From NCBI GenBank assembly GCA_017995755.1, contig JAGOIH010000002.1:1-59277 (forward strand): 59,277 bases of DNA, written 5' to 3'. The stretch is from Sedimentibacter sp. Its GTDB lineage: Bacteria; Bacillota; Clostridia; Tissierellales; Sedimentibacteraceae. Shown piece by piece: positions 1-9,980 of this stretch. The position numbers and the translations under genes are program-made. The notes under the pieces are model-generated. The model was not told the origin of the DNA. It worked only from the letters and a program-made list of their open reading frames with translations, and did no database searches. Numbering within the stretch: position 1 is the stretch's first letter; every line of letters begins with the position of its first letter.

Positions 1-1144
1 TTGCTCCGTCCGGCTCCAAAAGACCCATTGCAACGAAACCTGCTGCAGGAACCTGACCTGCCTGACCTATTTCTTCAACAATGTATGTTCTGTCTATCAT
101 TAAGCCAAGAGCTTTTCTTATTTTTGCCTTATCAGCTTCTCCGAACTTAGCGAATGCTTTGTCATTAACATTGTGTGAAATATAGTATGTTCCAAGCTGT
201 CCTTCAATGAAGAATTCATCAGGATTTGATGCTTGCAATGATTTGATTTCATCATTTGGAACAGAATCTATAAACTTGTAAGAACCATTCTGGAAGTTTG
301 CCAGTATAGATGTATCATCATCATTAAAAGCAAATACCAGTTCTTCTGTTTTTATAGAATCTTTATCATGATAGTACTCGTTCTTTTTCATTACCAATTC
401 ACTTTGTGAAAATTCCACAACTTTGTAAGGACCGTTTCCTATATATGTTTCAGCTGCAGTAGCCCAAGCTTCATTACCTTCAACAACACTTTGTTTTACA
501 GGCATGTATGTTGGGAATGCTGCTAATTCATTAAAATATGGAACATCTATAGGAAGAACAACTGTAAGTGTTTTTCCGTCTTCGGAAGCTGTAACATTAA
601 GCTTTGCATCAGGATTTACTCTGTTGCCTTCATCATCAGACTCAGACACTGCTGCGTATCCGTCAACAACTTCAAACATGTAGTTATAGTCTGCTCCTGT
701 TATAGGATCTGCAGCTCTGTTCCATGCATAAACGAAATCTTGAGCTGTTAAATCAGAACCGTCATTCCATTTCAAACCATCTTTCAATTCATAAACATAC
801 TTAACTTTTCCATCATCTGTAGGTTGAGCTTCAGGTAATTCTTTAGCTAAATCAGCATACAGTTCCAAACCGCCATCAGCTTTTTGTCTGTAACCAACTA
901 ATCCTGCAAATGTATGGATTATATAAGTTGCCCCGTCAACTGCACTGTTTAGTGCCGGGTCAATAGTGTCCGGATAAGCACCTACGCTAACTGTTATGCT
1001 TTCTGCAATTCCAGGAGCTTCAGGTGTTTCCGGTGTTTCCGGTGTCTCTGGTGTTTCAGGCTGTGCCGGTGGTTGATTATTTCCGCATGCTGCTAATGAA
1101 AACACCATTGCCAAAACTAAAATCAAAGATAAGATTTTTTTCAT
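1..1144 (-). CDS. oppA: Oligopeptide ABC transporter substrate-binding lipoprotein (partial, C-terminus off window)
   Basis: Extracytoplasmic peptide-binding subunit (SBP_bac_5 family) that would deliver peptides to the OppBCDF transporter encoded just upstream. Reading back from the ATG at 1144, preceded by AGGAGG, gives a lipoprotein signal peptide with lipobox LAAC (Cys20). A Pro/Thr-rich spacer with four Glu-Thr-Pro units (about residues 25-37) follows, then family features such as GLKWNDG and the start of the mature domain (TVSVGAYPDTIDPA). About 381 codons are visible and the frame is open to the left edge; family members are about 520-560 residues, so the last third is missing. It is the last gene of the opp cluster, 150 bp after oppF, with a repeat in the gap. 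Peptide specificity cannot be read from sequence. Confidence 0.9.
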   Translation of the reverse strand, partial: MKKILSLILVLAMVFSLAACGNNQPPAQPETPETPETPETPEAPGIAESITVSVGAYPDTIDPALNSAVDGATYIIHTFAGLVGYRQKADGGLELYADLAKELPEAQPTDDGKVKYVYELKDGLKWNDGSDLTAQDFVYAWNRAADPITGADYNYMFEVVDGYAAVSESDDEGNRVNPDAKLNVTASEDGKTLTVVLPIDVPYFNELAAFPTYMPVKQSVVEGNEAWATAAETYIGNGPYKVVEFSQSELVMKKNEYYHDKDSIKTEELVFAFNDDDTSILANFQNGSYKFIDSVPNDEIKSLQASNPDEFFIEGQLGTYYISHNVNDKAFAKFGEADKAKIRKALGLMIDRTYIVEEIGQAGQVPAAGFVAMGLLEPDGA

Positions 1145-1205
1145 ATTTTCCTCCTAATAAATATATATATATTAATTTAAAAATTAATATCAAATTATTT
1201 AAGCA

Positions 1206-1287
1206 GGGGACATCTGTGTGTCCCTCTTAATCTGGGGACATTCCTTCTGACTTGCCTCTTTGACTTGCCTCAGGAAGGTGTGTCCCC
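1206..1287. repeat. GGGGACA...TGTCCCC palindromic repeat, copy 1
   Basis: Two nested units sit between oppF and oppA: a short one (1206-1224) and a main one (1234-1287). The main unit has arms GGGGACATTCCTTC and GGAAGGTGTGTCCCC and an internal direct repeat of GACTTGCCTC. It begins 6 bp after the oppF stop codon. Related copies are at 7124, 8828, 10093, 16718, 40335, 40608 and 47338. Function is unknown; it can fold as an mRNA hairpin. Confidence 0.75.
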
Positions 1288-1293
1288 ATACCT

Positions 1294-2265
1294 TTAAACA
1301 TGAATACAGGCAACCATATGTCCGGGTGATACTTCCCTTAATTCCGGCCTGGTTTCGGCACATTCCTTTGTTGCCCTTTGGCATCGTGTTCTGAAAGGAC
1401 ATCCGCTGGGCATATTTAATGGACTTGGAACATCCCCTTCAAGCAAAATTCTCCTGTGATTTCTTGCATGATTGGGATCAGGTACAGGTACCGCTGACAA
1501 CAATGAAATAGTGTAAGGATGTAAAGGATGATTATATAATTCATCTGAGTCTGCAAGTTCCATCATTCTTCCCAAATACATAACAGCAATTCTATCTGAA
1601 ATATGCTTTACTACCAATAAATCATGGGCAATAAACAAATATGTCAAACCCAGCTGATCCTGTAAATCTTCAAACTTATTTATAATCTGTGCTTGAATTG
1701 ATACGTCAAGAGCTGATACCGGCTCATCACACACAATAAATTCAGGTTGTACGGCAAGTGCTCTAGCAATTCCAATTCTTTGGCGCTGGCCTCCGGAAAA
1801 CTCATGTGCATAACGGGTAGCATGCTCGCTTGATAACCCTACGATATCCATTAACTCATTTATTTTATTATTTCTTTCCTTGCTGTTTTTGTAAAGTTTA
1901 AATACGTCTAAGGGCTCTCCAACTATATCTCCGACAGTCATCCTTGGATTTAAAGATGAATACGGGTCTTGAAAAACCATCTGGGCATTTTGTCTTAAAT
2001 TCCTTATTGACTCCTTGCTTCCTATTTTTTTACCTTTAAAAATCACTTCACCGCCGGTAGGTTTATATAACTGCAATATTGACCTTCCGACTGTTGTTTT
2101 TCCGCAGCCTGATTCTCCTACCAGGCCTAATGTTTCACCTTTTTTTATGCTGAAAGATATATCATCAACGGCTTTTAAAGGTTTACTCCTTAACAAGCCC
2201 GTGGAAATATCAAAGTATTGTTTTAAATTCTTGACTTCAAGAAGATTGTTATTGTTGCTGTTCAT
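1294..2265 (-). CDS. oppF: Oligopeptide ABC transporter ATP-binding protein OppF
   Basis: One of two cytoplasmic ATPases powering peptide import. Walker A GESGCGKT is at about residues 50-57, the ABC signature is FSGGQRQR, and Walker B is [12 protein letters not shown]. The C-terminal oligopeptide-transporter domain carries a cysteine set (CPFRTRC, then EC, then Cys near the end) that in the family can bind an Fe-S cluster. Length 323 residues is normal. The start overlaps the end of oppD by 17 bp and has GAGGAG upstream, so the genes are translationally coupled. The stop codon lies next to a GGGGACA-type repeat. Confidence 0.95.
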   Translation of the reverse strand: MNSNNNNLLEVKNLKQYFDISTGLLRSKPLKAVDDISFSIKKGETLGLVGESGCGKTTVGRSILQLYKPTGGEVIFKGKKIGSKESIRNLRQNAQMVFQDPYSSLNPRMTVGDIVGEPLDVFKLYKNSKERNNKINELMDIVGLSSEHATRYAHEFSGGQRQRIGIARALAVQPEFIVCDEPVSALDVSIQAQIINKFEDLQDQLGLTYLFIAHDLLVVKHISDRIAVMYLGRMMELADSDELYNHPLHPYTISLLSAVPVPDPNHARNHRRILLEGDVPSPLNMPSGCPFRTRCQRATKECAETRPELREVSPGHMVACIHV

Positions 2266-3280
2266 GTTTATACATCTCCTCTACTTCTTCTTTTGTAAGC
2301 TTGTTTTCCTCAATTCCTGATTTAATGTTCATCCAGCACCTTGAAGTATGACCTTCTCCTACTTTTAATTCTTTAGGATTATTATAAAGGCAGACTTTCA
2401 TTGCATTTTCACATCGCGGTGAAAAGGCGCATCCGTCAGGAAGATTTAATAAATCAACAGGATTCCCTCCAATTGGTTTTAAACGCATTTTTTCATTTTG
2501 TGAAGTTGGAATGGATTTTAAAAGTCCTTTTGTATACTCGTGTTTTGGATTGTAGAAAATATCATCGGATGTGCCTCTTTCAGATATTTCACCTGCATAC
2601 ATAACGATAATCTCATCGCACATTTCTGCAACAACCCCTAAATCATGGGTTATAAGAATTATAGCCATTCCTAATTGTTTCTGCAAGTCTTTCATTAAAT
2701 CAAGAATTTGCGCCTGTATTGTAACATCCAAGGCTGTTGTAGGCTCATCGGCTATTAATATATCCGGTTCACATGCAAGTGCCATGGCAATCATAACTCT
2801 TTGTCTCATGCCGCCTGAAAATTCATGAGGGTACTGGTTTATTCTTCTTTCCGGTTCATTTACACCAACCAGTTTTAGCATTTCTATAGCTCTTTCTTTA
2901 GCTTGTTCCCTGTTTCTTTTTGTATGCAATAAAATTGCTTCCATTAATTGACTTCCTATGGTGAAAACAGGATTCAAACTTGTCATTGGGTCCTGGAAAA
3001 TTATGCTTATTTGATTTCCTCTGATTTTTTGCATTTCTTCCTTACTGCAGCCAACCAATTCCTTACCTTTTAATTTTATGCTTCCGCTTACTATTCTTCC
3101 AGGATTTGAAAGGATTTGCAGGATGGAATATGCTGTTACGCTTTTTCCTGAGCCTGATTCGCCAACAATTCCCAAAACCTTACCTTCATCTAAATCAAAG
3201 GATACACCATTAACTGCCTTTACCTCACCGGAAGATGTAAAAAATGAAGTATGCAAATCTTTTACTGATAATAAACTCAT
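2249..3280 (-). CDS. oppD: Oligopeptide ABC transporter ATP-binding protein OppD
   Basis: Second ATPase subunit of the importer. Walker A GESGSGKS is at residues 40-47, the signature is FSGGMRQR, and Walker B is [12 protein letters not shown]. The C-terminal oligopeptide-transporter domain again has the conserved cysteines (CAFSPRC...VC...RC). Its 343 residues are typical. AGGAGG precedes the ATG. The C-terminal tail is Glu/Lys-rich and ends in Gln repeats whose codons contain the oppF start region. Confidence 0.95.
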   Translation of the reverse strand: MSLLSVKDLHTSFFTSSGEVKAVNGVSFDLDEGKVLGIVGESGSGKSVTAYSILQILSNPGRIVSGSIKLKGKELVGCSKEEMQKIRGNQISIIFQDPMTSLNPVFTIGSQLMEAILLHTKRNREQAKERAIEMLKLVGVNEPERRINQYPHEFSGGMRQRVMIAMALACEPDILIADEPTTALDVTIQAQILDLMKDLQKQLGMAIILITHDLGVVAEMCDEIIVMYAGEISERGTSDDIFYNPKHEYTKGLLKSIPTSQNEKMRLKPIGGNPVDLLNLPDGCAFSPRCENAMKVCLYNNPKELKVGEGHTSRCWMNIKSGIEENKLTKEEVEEMYKHEQQQ

Positions 3281-3290
3281 TTTATTCCTC

Positions 3291-4370
3291 CTACTTCTTT
3301 AATTTAGGGTCAAATGCATCTCTTAATCCGTCACCTAACAGGTTAAAAGATAAAACTATCAACCATATAAAAAGTGCAGGTATGATTAGTCTGTAGGGAT
3401 AGCTGTAAATCCCCGACAAAGCATCTGATGCCAATGAACCTAAACTTGGCATTGGTATGGAAACACCCAGGCCAAGAAAACTTAAGAAACTTTCCGTAAA
3501 TATGGCTGACGGAATCTGTAATGCAGTGGATATTATTATAACACTCATGCTGTTAGGAAGCAAATGTTTCTTAATTATCCTCCAGGGGCTGGCACCTATG
3601 GATCTTGCCGCTAAAACATATTCGTTCTGCTTTATTGAAAGTAATTGGCCTCTTACAAGTCTTGCCATACTAACCCAATATAACAATGCAAATACAATAA
3701 ATATGCTCAGCATGTCTGTCCCTATTTTGGCAAGGGATGTTCCTTCTATTTTAGGTGTTAATACTTCTTTTAATACTACTGAAAGTAAAATAATCATAAG
3801 CATATCAGGAAGCGAATAAATGATATCAACGATCCTCATCATGATCAGGTCCGTCTTTCCGCCAAAATATCCTGAAATAGAACCGTATACAACACCTATA
3901 ATCAGTACAATTATAGCTGCAAAGAATCCTACAAGCAATGAAATTCTTGCTCCAAATATTACTCTTATGGCATAATCTCTCCCTGACGCATCAGTCCCAA
4001 ATATGTGAGGAAATATTTTTTCCCCGCTCTCTATACGTTTTAATTCTGTTTCACCATATTCAAAGGGCTTTAAATTATTATATGAACTATCTGTTCTCTT
4101 TCCTTGAGCCACCCCTAATTGCTGCTCATAGGTATATGGATAAACCATAGGTACAATAGTTACCAATATTGCAATAGCAACTATAATCCACAAACAAGCC
4201 ATTGCAATTCTATTCCTTTTTAATCGTCTTATACCATCTTTAAAGAATGTTACGCTTTCGCTCATTCTTACCTGTTGAGCCTTTTCTTCATCTGTTGCTT
4301 TTTCAAAATCCTTCAAATTAAGCTGAAAGCTAAGAGGATTCTTTTTAGGCAAATCATTTATATTATTCAT
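3291..4370 (-). CDS. oppC: Oligopeptide ABC transporter permease OppC
   Basis: Integral membrane permease (BPD_transp_1 family with the OppC N-terminal extension). There is a cytoplasmic N-terminus, a first membrane segment (about residues 55-75) and a periplasmic-type loop. The core domain contains the coupling motif SIGASPWRIIKKHLLPNS, where the ABC ATPase docks. I prefer the ATG at 4370; a GTG four codons upstream (4382) is possible, since only a GGGG-type ribosome site precedes either. It lies a few bp from oppB. Confidence 0.92.
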   Translation of the reverse strand: MNNINDLPKKNPLSFQLNLKDFEKATDEEKAQQVRMSESVTFFKDGIRRLKRNRIAMACLWIIVAIAILVTIVPMVYPYTYEQQLGVAQGKRTDSSYNNLKPFEYGETELKRIESGEKIFPHIFGTDASGRDYAIRVIFGARISLLVGFFAAIIVLIIGVVYGSISGYFGGKTDLIMMRIVDIIYSLPDMLMIILLSVVLKEVLTPKIEGTSLAKIGTDMLSIFIVFALLYWVSMARLVRGQLLSIKQNEYVLAARSIGASPWRIIKKHLLPNSMSVIIISTALQIPSAIFTESFLSFLGLGVSIPMPSLGSLASDALSGIYSYPYRLIIPALFIWLIVLSFNLLGDGLRDAFDPKLKK

Positions 4371-4385
4371 CTTTATCCCCACTTT

Positions 4386-5312
4386 CTATCCTAATTGAAT
4401 TCTTGGGTCAAAAACCTTGTACATTATATCTGTAACAAGCATCATAACAATTATAAGCGCTCCCAAAAATATAGTTGTTCCCATAATCAATGTATAATCT
4501 CGATTAAATATGCTTGAAACGAATTCTTTCCCAAGTCCCGGCACGGCAAATATTTTTTCTACAACTAAACTCCCTGTAATAATATAAGCAATCAAAGGAC
4601 CGGCATATGTTATAACAGGTGTAACTGCATTTCGGAGAGCATGTTTGAATAAAACCTTTGATGGCTTAACTCCTTTTGCCCTCGCAGTCCTTATATAATC
4701 CTGGCTTAATACATCAAGCATACTTGATCTTGTCAGTCTTACAGTATAAGACATAGGATATAAACTTAATGATATTATAGGAAGTATAAGTCCTCCAGGC
4801 TCATTTCCGTTGGCAGGAAATATCCCCGTCCAGACGCAAAAGATCAGCAAAAGCAATGTTGCTATAATAAATGAGGGCATGGCCACCATAGCTGTAGATA
4901 TAACCATTATTATTTTATCTATAGCCTTATTGTGAAAAACCGCCGCTAAAGAACCAAAGAACATTCCCAGAGAAAGTCCAATTAAAGCAGCTGTTCCTCC
5001 CAGTTTCGAACTTACATTAAAACCTGTCATTATTACGGTGCTTACTTCTCTTCCTCTTTGCTTAAGGGAAGGACCAAAGTCAAACTTTGCAACTCCCTTT
5101 AAATATGTTGTGTACTGTTCTGATAAAGGTTTGTCCAGTCCGTATTTTGCTTCCAATGCTTTCGTTACTGCAGGGGTTGCTGCCTTTTCACTTAAAAACG
5201 GTCCACCCGGTATGTTATGCATTGCAAAGAAAGTTATGGTTATAATCAAAAATATCGTAACTACTGCCAAAGCCATTCTCTTAACAATGTATATTGCTAA
5301 TTTAGAATCCAT
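4386..5312 (-). CDS. oppB: Oligopeptide ABC transporter permease OppB
   Basis: First gene of the opp operon; membrane permease partner of OppC. N-terminal membrane segment (IYIVKRMALAVVTIFLIITI), the family hallmark NIPGGPF, and the EAA-type coupling loop AKGVKPSKVLFKHALRNA near residues 215-235. The ATG at 5312 is chosen because GGAGG lies 5 bases before it; an upstream in-frame TTG overlaps the ribosome site itself. Length 308 residues is usual. Confidence 0.93.
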   Translation of the reverse strand: MDSKLAIYIVKRMALAVVTIFLIITITFFAMHNIPGGPFLSEKAATPAVTKALEAKYGLDKPLSEQYTTYLKGVAKFDFGPSLKQRGREVSTVIMTGFNVSSKLGGTAALIGLSLGMFFGSLAAVFHNKAIDKIIMVISTAMVAMPSFIIATLLLLIFCVWTGIFPANGNEPGGLILPIISLSLYPMSYTVRLTRSSMLDVLSQDYIRTARAKGVKPSKVLFKHALRNAVTPVITYAGPLIAYIITGSLVVEKIFAVPGLGKEFVSSIFNRDYTLIMGTTIFLGALIIVMMLVTDIMYKVFDPRIQLG

Positions 5313-5355
5313 CACGACCTCCAATATTTCAATAAATTAAATTCAGGAATATGAT

Positions 5356-5377
5356 AAGGATGTTTGGAATCATCCTT
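5356..5377 (-). promoter_or_regulatory. Leader hairpin upstream of oppB
   Basis: A perfect 7-bp inverted repeat (AAGGATG / CATCCTT, 8-base loop) lies in the predicted 5' leader of the opp transcript, between promoter and start codon. There is no T-run on the minus strand, so it is not an obvious terminator. It may affect mRNA stability. Confidence 0.4.
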
Positions 5378-5398
5378 ATTGTATTTGAAGCAAAGATT

Positions 5399-5427
5399 AT
5401 TATAACATGTTAGTTTTATTATATCAA
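5399..5427 (-). promoter_or_regulatory. Sigma-A promoter of the opp operon
   Basis: TTGATA, 17-bp spacer, TATAAT on the minus strand (-35 at 5422-5427, -10 at 5399-5404). Predicted start near 5392 gives a leader of about 80 nt to oppB. Confidence 0.7.
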
Positions 5428-5654
5428 CACTTTTATTTTTATGCCTATGCTGTATAATTATAGCAGGAAAGCGTTGTTAAATCCATTTAAACGATTAATA
5501 TCTAAAGATAGTTTACAGAAATTTTTAATTTGCTATGAATATGCATACAGTTTTTAAGAAAAATCTTTTTTTGGCTGTTAGCTTTAATCCGCATTCATTC
5601 AGGTTTGTATGTTAACAAAATGAAAACAAGTATAACATATACGGGTAAAGCCGG
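5428..5654. other. Intergenic region between opp promoter and pepD
   Basis: AT-rich DNA with no supported coding potential and no clear T-run terminator for pepD. Nothing else recognised. Confidence 0.5.
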
Positions 5655-7088
5655 CTATTTTATTCTTTTTAATATTTCACACAATAAACTATAAATATTT
5701 TCCACTGAGCTTATGCTTACATGTTCATTGGGTGAATGAGCGTCATATGCATCAGGTCCCATTGATATTGCATCAAGCCCCGGAATTTTATCCATTAAGA
5801 GTCCGCATTCCAGTCCCGCGTGAATTGCACCTACAAGAGGCTCCTTTTTAAACATATCCCTGTACACTCCAATGCAAATATCCCTGATTTCAGATTCTTT
5901 TGCATATTCCCAGCCGGGATAATAACTTCCCCTTTCACACTCTACACCAAGCATGTCCCCCAGCTGCTCCATTGCAGGAATAAAACCTTCGGTAAGCAAT
6001 GTTTCCACACTGCTTCTGGGATGATTGAACAGTCTTATATATTTTTCATCTGTAGTTATAACCCCTAAGTTATTGGAGCTTATAACCAAATCAATAGCAG
6101 TGCTTCTAGATAATACACCAACAGGAATCAAGTTTATCAGAGTAGCAGCTTTTTTGTATATTTCCTTTTCCAAGGGAAATACTTCCTCTTTTAAATCTGT
6201 TAATGTTACTTTTACATTCGGGTCTGTAAATGCATATTCATTTTTAAGTATTTCATTCCATTTATCGAGTTTTTCCGATACTTTATCTAAATCTTTAATT
6301 GTTAGAACCGCATTTGCTTCTCTTGGTATGGCATTTGTTTTTGAGCCTCCCTCAATACTGAATAGTTCTGTATCATCAATTAAATCATAAAGAATTCTGC
6401 CTAGAATTTTGTTTGCATTTCCTTTTTCTTTGTGGATGTCTACGCCTGAGTGACCACCTGACAGCCCTTTGACACTTATTTTGTATGCCCTGCCTCCTAT
6501 ATTTTGAAATTTTACAGGTATTTTAAAATCAACCTCGCTGCCTCCTGCACATCCTGCAGTGAACACTCCTTCCTCTTCACTGTCCATGTTTAGCAGATAC
6601 TTGCTTTTAAACAGGCTGCCGTCAAGTTTATTTGCTCCTGTCATTCCCTTTTCTTCATCTGTTGTTATTAAAACCTCAAGAGCAGGATGTTCTAGATCCG
6701 AATCAAGAACAGACAATGCCATTGCCACTGCAATACCGTTGTCAGCCCCTAAGGTTGTGTCTGATGCATAAATGCAGCCATCCTTAATTCTTAATTTTAT
6801 AGGGTCCTTGGAAAAATCGTGGTCAACCCCCTCATTTTTTTCACAAACCATGTCCATATGTCCCTGAAGCATTACTGCAGGTGCATTTTCATATCCCCTT
6901 GAAGCGGGCTTTTTAATAATTACATTTAAATACTCATCCTGGATTGCTTCCAGGTTTTTTGACCTGGCAAAATTGTATAGATAATCTGAAATCTGCTTTT
7001 CATGTCCTGAACAACGGGGTATTTTTGATATTTCCTCAAAATAATAAAACACCTTTTCCGGTTTTAATCCTTCTAAAACTCTCTTCAT
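5655..7088 (-). CDS. pepD: Aminoacyl-histidine dipeptidase PepD (M20C)
   Basis: Cytoplasmic zinc dipeptidase with broad dipeptide specificity (carnosinase type). Metal and catalytic residues of the M20 family are visible: HMDMV (His77, Asp79), LGADNG (Asp116), DEEKG (Glu145/146), NMDSEEEG (Asp169), and C-terminal AIHAGLECG and DAHSPNEH. The Gly/His-rich dimerisation segment GGHSGVDIHKEKGNA is also typical. Length 477 matches PepD. AGGAGG precedes the ATG. It is last in a minus-strand run of peptidase genes and next to the opp importer, so it probably splits imported peptides for amino-acid fermentation. Confidence 0.95.
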   Translation of the reverse strand: MKRVLEGLKPEKVFYYFEEISKIPRCSGHEKQISDYLYNFARSKNLEAIQDEYLNVIIKKPASRGYENAPAVMLQGHMDMVCEKNEGVDHDFSKDPIKLRIKDGCIYASDTTLGADNGIAVAMALSVLDSDLEHPALEVLITTDEEKGMTGANKLDGSLFKSKYLLNMDSEEEGVFTAGCAGGSEVDFKIPVKFQNIGGRAYKISVKGLSGGHSGVDIHKEKGNANKILGRILYDLIDDTELFSIEGGSKTNAIPREANAVLTIKDLDKVSEKLDKWNEILKNEYAFTDPNVKVTLTDLKEEVFPLEKEIYKKAATLINLIPVGVLSRSTAIDLVISSNNLGVITTDEKYIRLFNHPRSSVETLLTEGFIPAMEQLGDMLGVECERGSYYPGWEYAKESEIRDICIGVYRDMFKKEPLVGAIHAGLECGLLMDKIPGLDAISMGPDAYDAHSPNEHVSISSVENIYSLLCEILKRIK

Positions 7089-7123
7089 ATAATCCTCCTG
7101 TGAGACCTTCCTTTATCTTAATC

Positions 7124-7177
7124 GGGGACATTCAATTTACACTCAAAGACTATCAAGATAAATAATGGTGTGTCCCC
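7124..7177. repeat. GGGGACA...TGTCCCC repeat, copy 2
   Basis: Termini GGGGACATTC and GGTGTGTCCCC conserved with the other copies; interior unrelated. It sits between lepB and pepD inside a co-directional run. A shorter related piece (GTGTCCCTCC) follows near 7206. Confidence 0.7.
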
Positions 7178-7224
7178 ATACCATTATTGGCTTCTCCCTT
7201 TAGTAGTGTCCCTCCTGCAGTCAG

Positions 7225-7758
7225 TTATTCAACTTCACCGATTCTGTTAAAAGGGAAAAATCTGAATTCAACCTTGCCTATTACTTTATCTTCACCTATG
7301 TAAGGTTCATTCCAGTACCTGGCATCATAGGATATAGGCCTGTTGTCCCCCAAAAAAAAGTATGAATTCAAGGGTACTGTAAATACTTTTTCTTCTCCAT
7401 GGGACTCTAATGCATAGGGCTCTTCAATCTTTTTTCCGTCGACAAAAATACTTCCGTCCCTTTTTATTTCAACAGTTTCTCCCGGTAATCCTATCAGCCT
7501 CTTCACCAGTCTTTTATCCTCCAGTTCATCAGACTTGAATACCAGTATGTCCCCTCTTTTTGCATTATTTATATCAAACAGTTCATTTACATACAGCCTG
7601 TCACCGGCTATTATGGTATCTTCCATTGAATCTGTAGGTACTGTTACCAGGATGAATACAAATTTATTAAGCAGTAAAACAATAATTAAGGCAATTATAA
7701 CAGGAAAAACCCATTCCTGAATAAAATACCAAATTCTTTGCCTGTTTGAATCAGTCAT
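7225..7758 (-). CDS. lepB: Type I signal peptidase
   Basis: Membrane-bound serine peptidase that removes signal peptides from secreted proteins. One N-terminal membrane anchor (about residues 15-36) is followed by box B TDSMEDT with nucleophile Ser44. Box D is RLVKRLIGLPGE with general base Lys86, and box E is GDNRPISYDAR (residues 137-147). Length 177 residues is typical of the Gram-positive SipS type. It lies 13 bp after the M19 dipeptidase gene. A second lepB in the window (45824-46330) is a clear paralogue. Confidence 0.95.
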   Translation of the reverse strand: MTDSNRQRIWYFIQEWVFPVIIALIIVLLLNKFVFILVTVPTDSMEDTIIAGDRLYVNELFDINNAKRGDILVFKSDELEDKRLVKRLIGLPGETVEIKRDGSIFVDGKKIEEPYALESHGEEKVFTVPLNSYFFLGDNRPISYDARYWNEPYIGEDKVIGKVEFRFFPFNRIGEVE

Positions 7759-7771
7759 AATTGTTTTCCCC

Positions 7772-8800
7772 CTAGATTAAAATATCACTATAAACTCTTA
7801 GGAAATTACCGCCAATTATAAGCTTGCAGTCTTCCTGTGAAATTCCTCTTCTTAAAAGCTCTTCTGTCAGTTTTACCGCCTCCGAATGAGAACTTAAACC
7901 GTCACTGTTACGGGGCTCAAATTTATATTTTAATGCGCTGTTGTAAAAGCCGTTACATAGGTCAAAGCCATAGCCAACATGCCTGGGTCCTGCAAGATTT
8001 ACCATATATTCAATATGATCTGCCAGCCTGCTTATGGAATTCTCCCCTTCTCTTACTCCTAAAATATTTGTATATGCATTTATTCCTATGACGCCATTTC
8101 TGTCCCTTATAGCTTTTATCTGATCATCCTGGAGATTTCTCATCATTCCGTGAGCAGCTCTGGAATTGGAATGAGAAGCAATAAAAGGTTTGTTTGTAAA
8201 CTTTACCACGTCCCAAAAGCCTTCATCATTTAAATGGCTCACATCAATAAGCATATTCATCTCTTCCATTTTTCTTACAACATTAACGCCGAATCTTGTA
8301 AGGCCCCCTCTTTGACCTTCCTCAACAGGGCTAAAGCTGCATCCGTCGGCCACATAATTTCTCCTGCTCCATACCAGTCCTGCAGCCCTTACGCCAAGTT
8401 CGTAAAAAATTTTTAAAAGACCAATGTCATTGCCTATTGGCTCCAAGCCTTCGAAGGAAATAACTATTCCGATTTTGTTCTCTTTTACCGCCTTATTCAA
8501 GTCGTCCCGGCTTTTTACCAATATTACTTCACCATCTAAAGATTCCACATCCTCAATCAATGCCCTCATTTGTCCTAAAGCAGTCCTGAGAGCCATTTCA
8601 GGCAGAAATATTTCGTCTATATACAAAGAAGATACAATTAAGTTAAACCCGCCCTTTTTAAAGCTGTCCAGGTAATGATTTTTTATTACATCCTTTTCCC
8701 CTGCCAGGTATCTGTTGTAAATTTCCCCTGCCAGATCTAAGTGAGCGTCTATCACAACATTATTTTTATGAAGCTCTAAAGCTTGTTCTTTGAAATCCAT
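7772..8800 (-). CDS. Membrane dipeptidase family M19
   Basis: Zinc dipeptidase related to renal dipeptidase. Metal ligands are recognisable: DAHLD (His20, Asp22), SFEGLE (Glu117), DVSHLN (His189) and ASHSNSR (His210). Length 342 residues is typical, and no signal peptide is seen, so a cytoplasmic enzyme is likely. Ribosome site GGAG before the ATG. The neighbours are M24 peptidase and lepB. Bacterial members hydrolyse dipeptides, some with D-residues; exact substrate unknown. Confidence 0.9.
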   Translation of the reverse strand: MDFKEQALELHKNNVVIDAHLDLAGEIYNRYLAGEKDVIKNHYLDSFKKGGFNLIVSSLYIDEIFLPEMALRTALGQMRALIEDVESLDGEVILVKSRDDLNKAVKENKIGIVISFEGLEPIGNDIGLLKIFYELGVRAAGLVWSRRNYVADGCSFSPVEEGQRGGLTRFGVNVVRKMEEMNMLIDVSHLNDEGFWDVVKFTNKPFIASHSNSRAAHGMMRNLQDDQIKAIRDRNGVIGINAYTNILGVREGENSISRLADHIEYMVNLAGPRHVGYGFDLCNGFYNSALKYKFEPRNSDGLSSHSEAVKLTEELLRRGISQEDCKLIIGGNFLRVYSDILI

Positions 8801-8827
8801 TTGCTCTCCTTTATAATTAACAAGTAC

Positions 8828-8885
8828 GGGGACATTCCTTCATGGTCCGGCTCCAACAGTTTCCCTGCCATGGAGGCGTGTCCCC
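8828..8885. repeat. GGGGACA...TGTCCCC repeat, copy 3
   Basis: Arms GGGGACATTCCTTCATGG and CCATGGAGGCGTGTCCCC pair over most of their length. Closely related to copy 4 (shared TTCATGGTC and CATGGAGG). It ends 6 bp from the stop codon of the M24 peptidase gene. Confidence 0.75.
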
Positions 8886-8891
8886 CTTCAT

Positions 8892-9980
8892 TTAAACTAT
8901 CATTATTTCTTTTGTTGCCTTATTTAACACTTCATTTCCATCTTCGGTAACAGCAACAATATTTTCGATGCGCATTCCAAATTTTCCTGCAATATAAATG
9001 CCGGGTTCAATGCTGAACACCATGCCTTTTTCCAGGTTCCTTTCATTGCCTGCCTTAATGTCCGGTGCCTCATGTACTGAATATCCTATTCCGTGCCCTA
9101 GTCTTGTAAAAAAGTATCTGCCGTATCCTGACTTTTGGATTATATCTCTTGAAGCCTTATCCACATCCGGTATGTATGCTCCTTTCACGGCTGCTTTTTC
9201 TCCGGCTTCCTGGCTGGCTCTCACTATTTCATAAACCTTTCTTTCTTCCTCTGTTATCCCGCCTACAAATATGGTTCTTGACATATCGGCGCACATATTT
9301 TTGTATTTGCATCCCCAGTCAAGTATTATGATGTCCTTTTCCTGAATTACCCTTTGATCATCATTGTAGTGGGGGTAAGATGAATTAGGTCCTGAGCAAA
9401 CCATGGTAAAACCTTCATCGGCACCTTTTTCCTTGAATATTTCCTTCATCTTTTCTGCAATATCAGCTTCCTTAATTCCCGGCCTTATAAACTTAAGCAG
9501 CTCATCATAGGACTCATCCGTAATACGGGCAGCCATTCTTAGGTTTTCAAGCTCTTCTTCATCCTTTATAATCCTCATGTCTTCCAAAAAAGGCTTGCCG
9601 TTTATAAATTTAACATCCATTGCTTCCATTATCTGAAGAATTATGAATGCTCTTTCAGTAGAATTCACGGCAACAGTCTTTCCTATCAGTCCCTGCTCCT
9701 GGAATGCCTTATTAACCGTGTCAGTAAATTTATCTCCGTCAAACCAGCCGTAAACCTTGATATCCGGACCTAACACACTTTGGATTTCATCCTGTGTCAG
9801 AAGATTGCAAATATAAAAGTAGCTGCCGTCATTTTTAATAATCAATGCTTGAAACCTTTCGCAAAGATGAGTATTGTGTCCCATTATGAATTCCATTTCT
9901 TCAGAGGGAGCAATTAATATGGCATCAATTTTTTCCTTCTTCAATATGTCAACCAGCTTGTTTAAATATTTTTCTCTCAT
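8892..9980 (-). CDS. Xaa-Pro peptidase, M24 family
   Basis: Dinuclear-metal peptidase cleaving next to proline (PepQ/PepP type). The N-terminal creatinase-like domain covers residues 1-135 and the pita-bread domain follows. Metal ligands: ILDWGCKYKNMCADMSRT (two Asp), GHGIGYSVHEAP (His), SIEPGIY (Glu) and MRIENI (Glu). The start is the ATG at 9980 with GGGAGG five bases before it; an ATG 12 codons upstream lacks a ribosome site. It lies downstream of a proline-type dehydrogenase cluster, so released proline could feed that enzyme (inference). Confidence 0.92.
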   Translation of the reverse strand: MREKYLNKLVDILKKEKIDAILIAPSEEMEFIMGHNTHLCERFQALIIKNDGSYFYICNLLTQDEIQSVLGPDIKVYGWFDGDKFTDTVNKAFQEQGLIGKTVAVNSTERAFIILQIMEAMDVKFINGKPFLEDMRIIKDEEELENLRMAARITDESYDELLKFIRPGIKEADIAEKMKEIFKEKGADEGFTMVCSGPNSSYPHYNDDQRVIQEKDIIILDWGCKYKNMCADMSRTIFVGGITEEERKVYEIVRASQEAGEKAAVKGAYIPDVDKASRDIIQKSGYGRYFFTRLGHGIGYSVHEAPDIKAGNERNLEKGMVFSIEPGIYIAGKFGMRIENIVAVTEDGNEVLNKATKEIMIV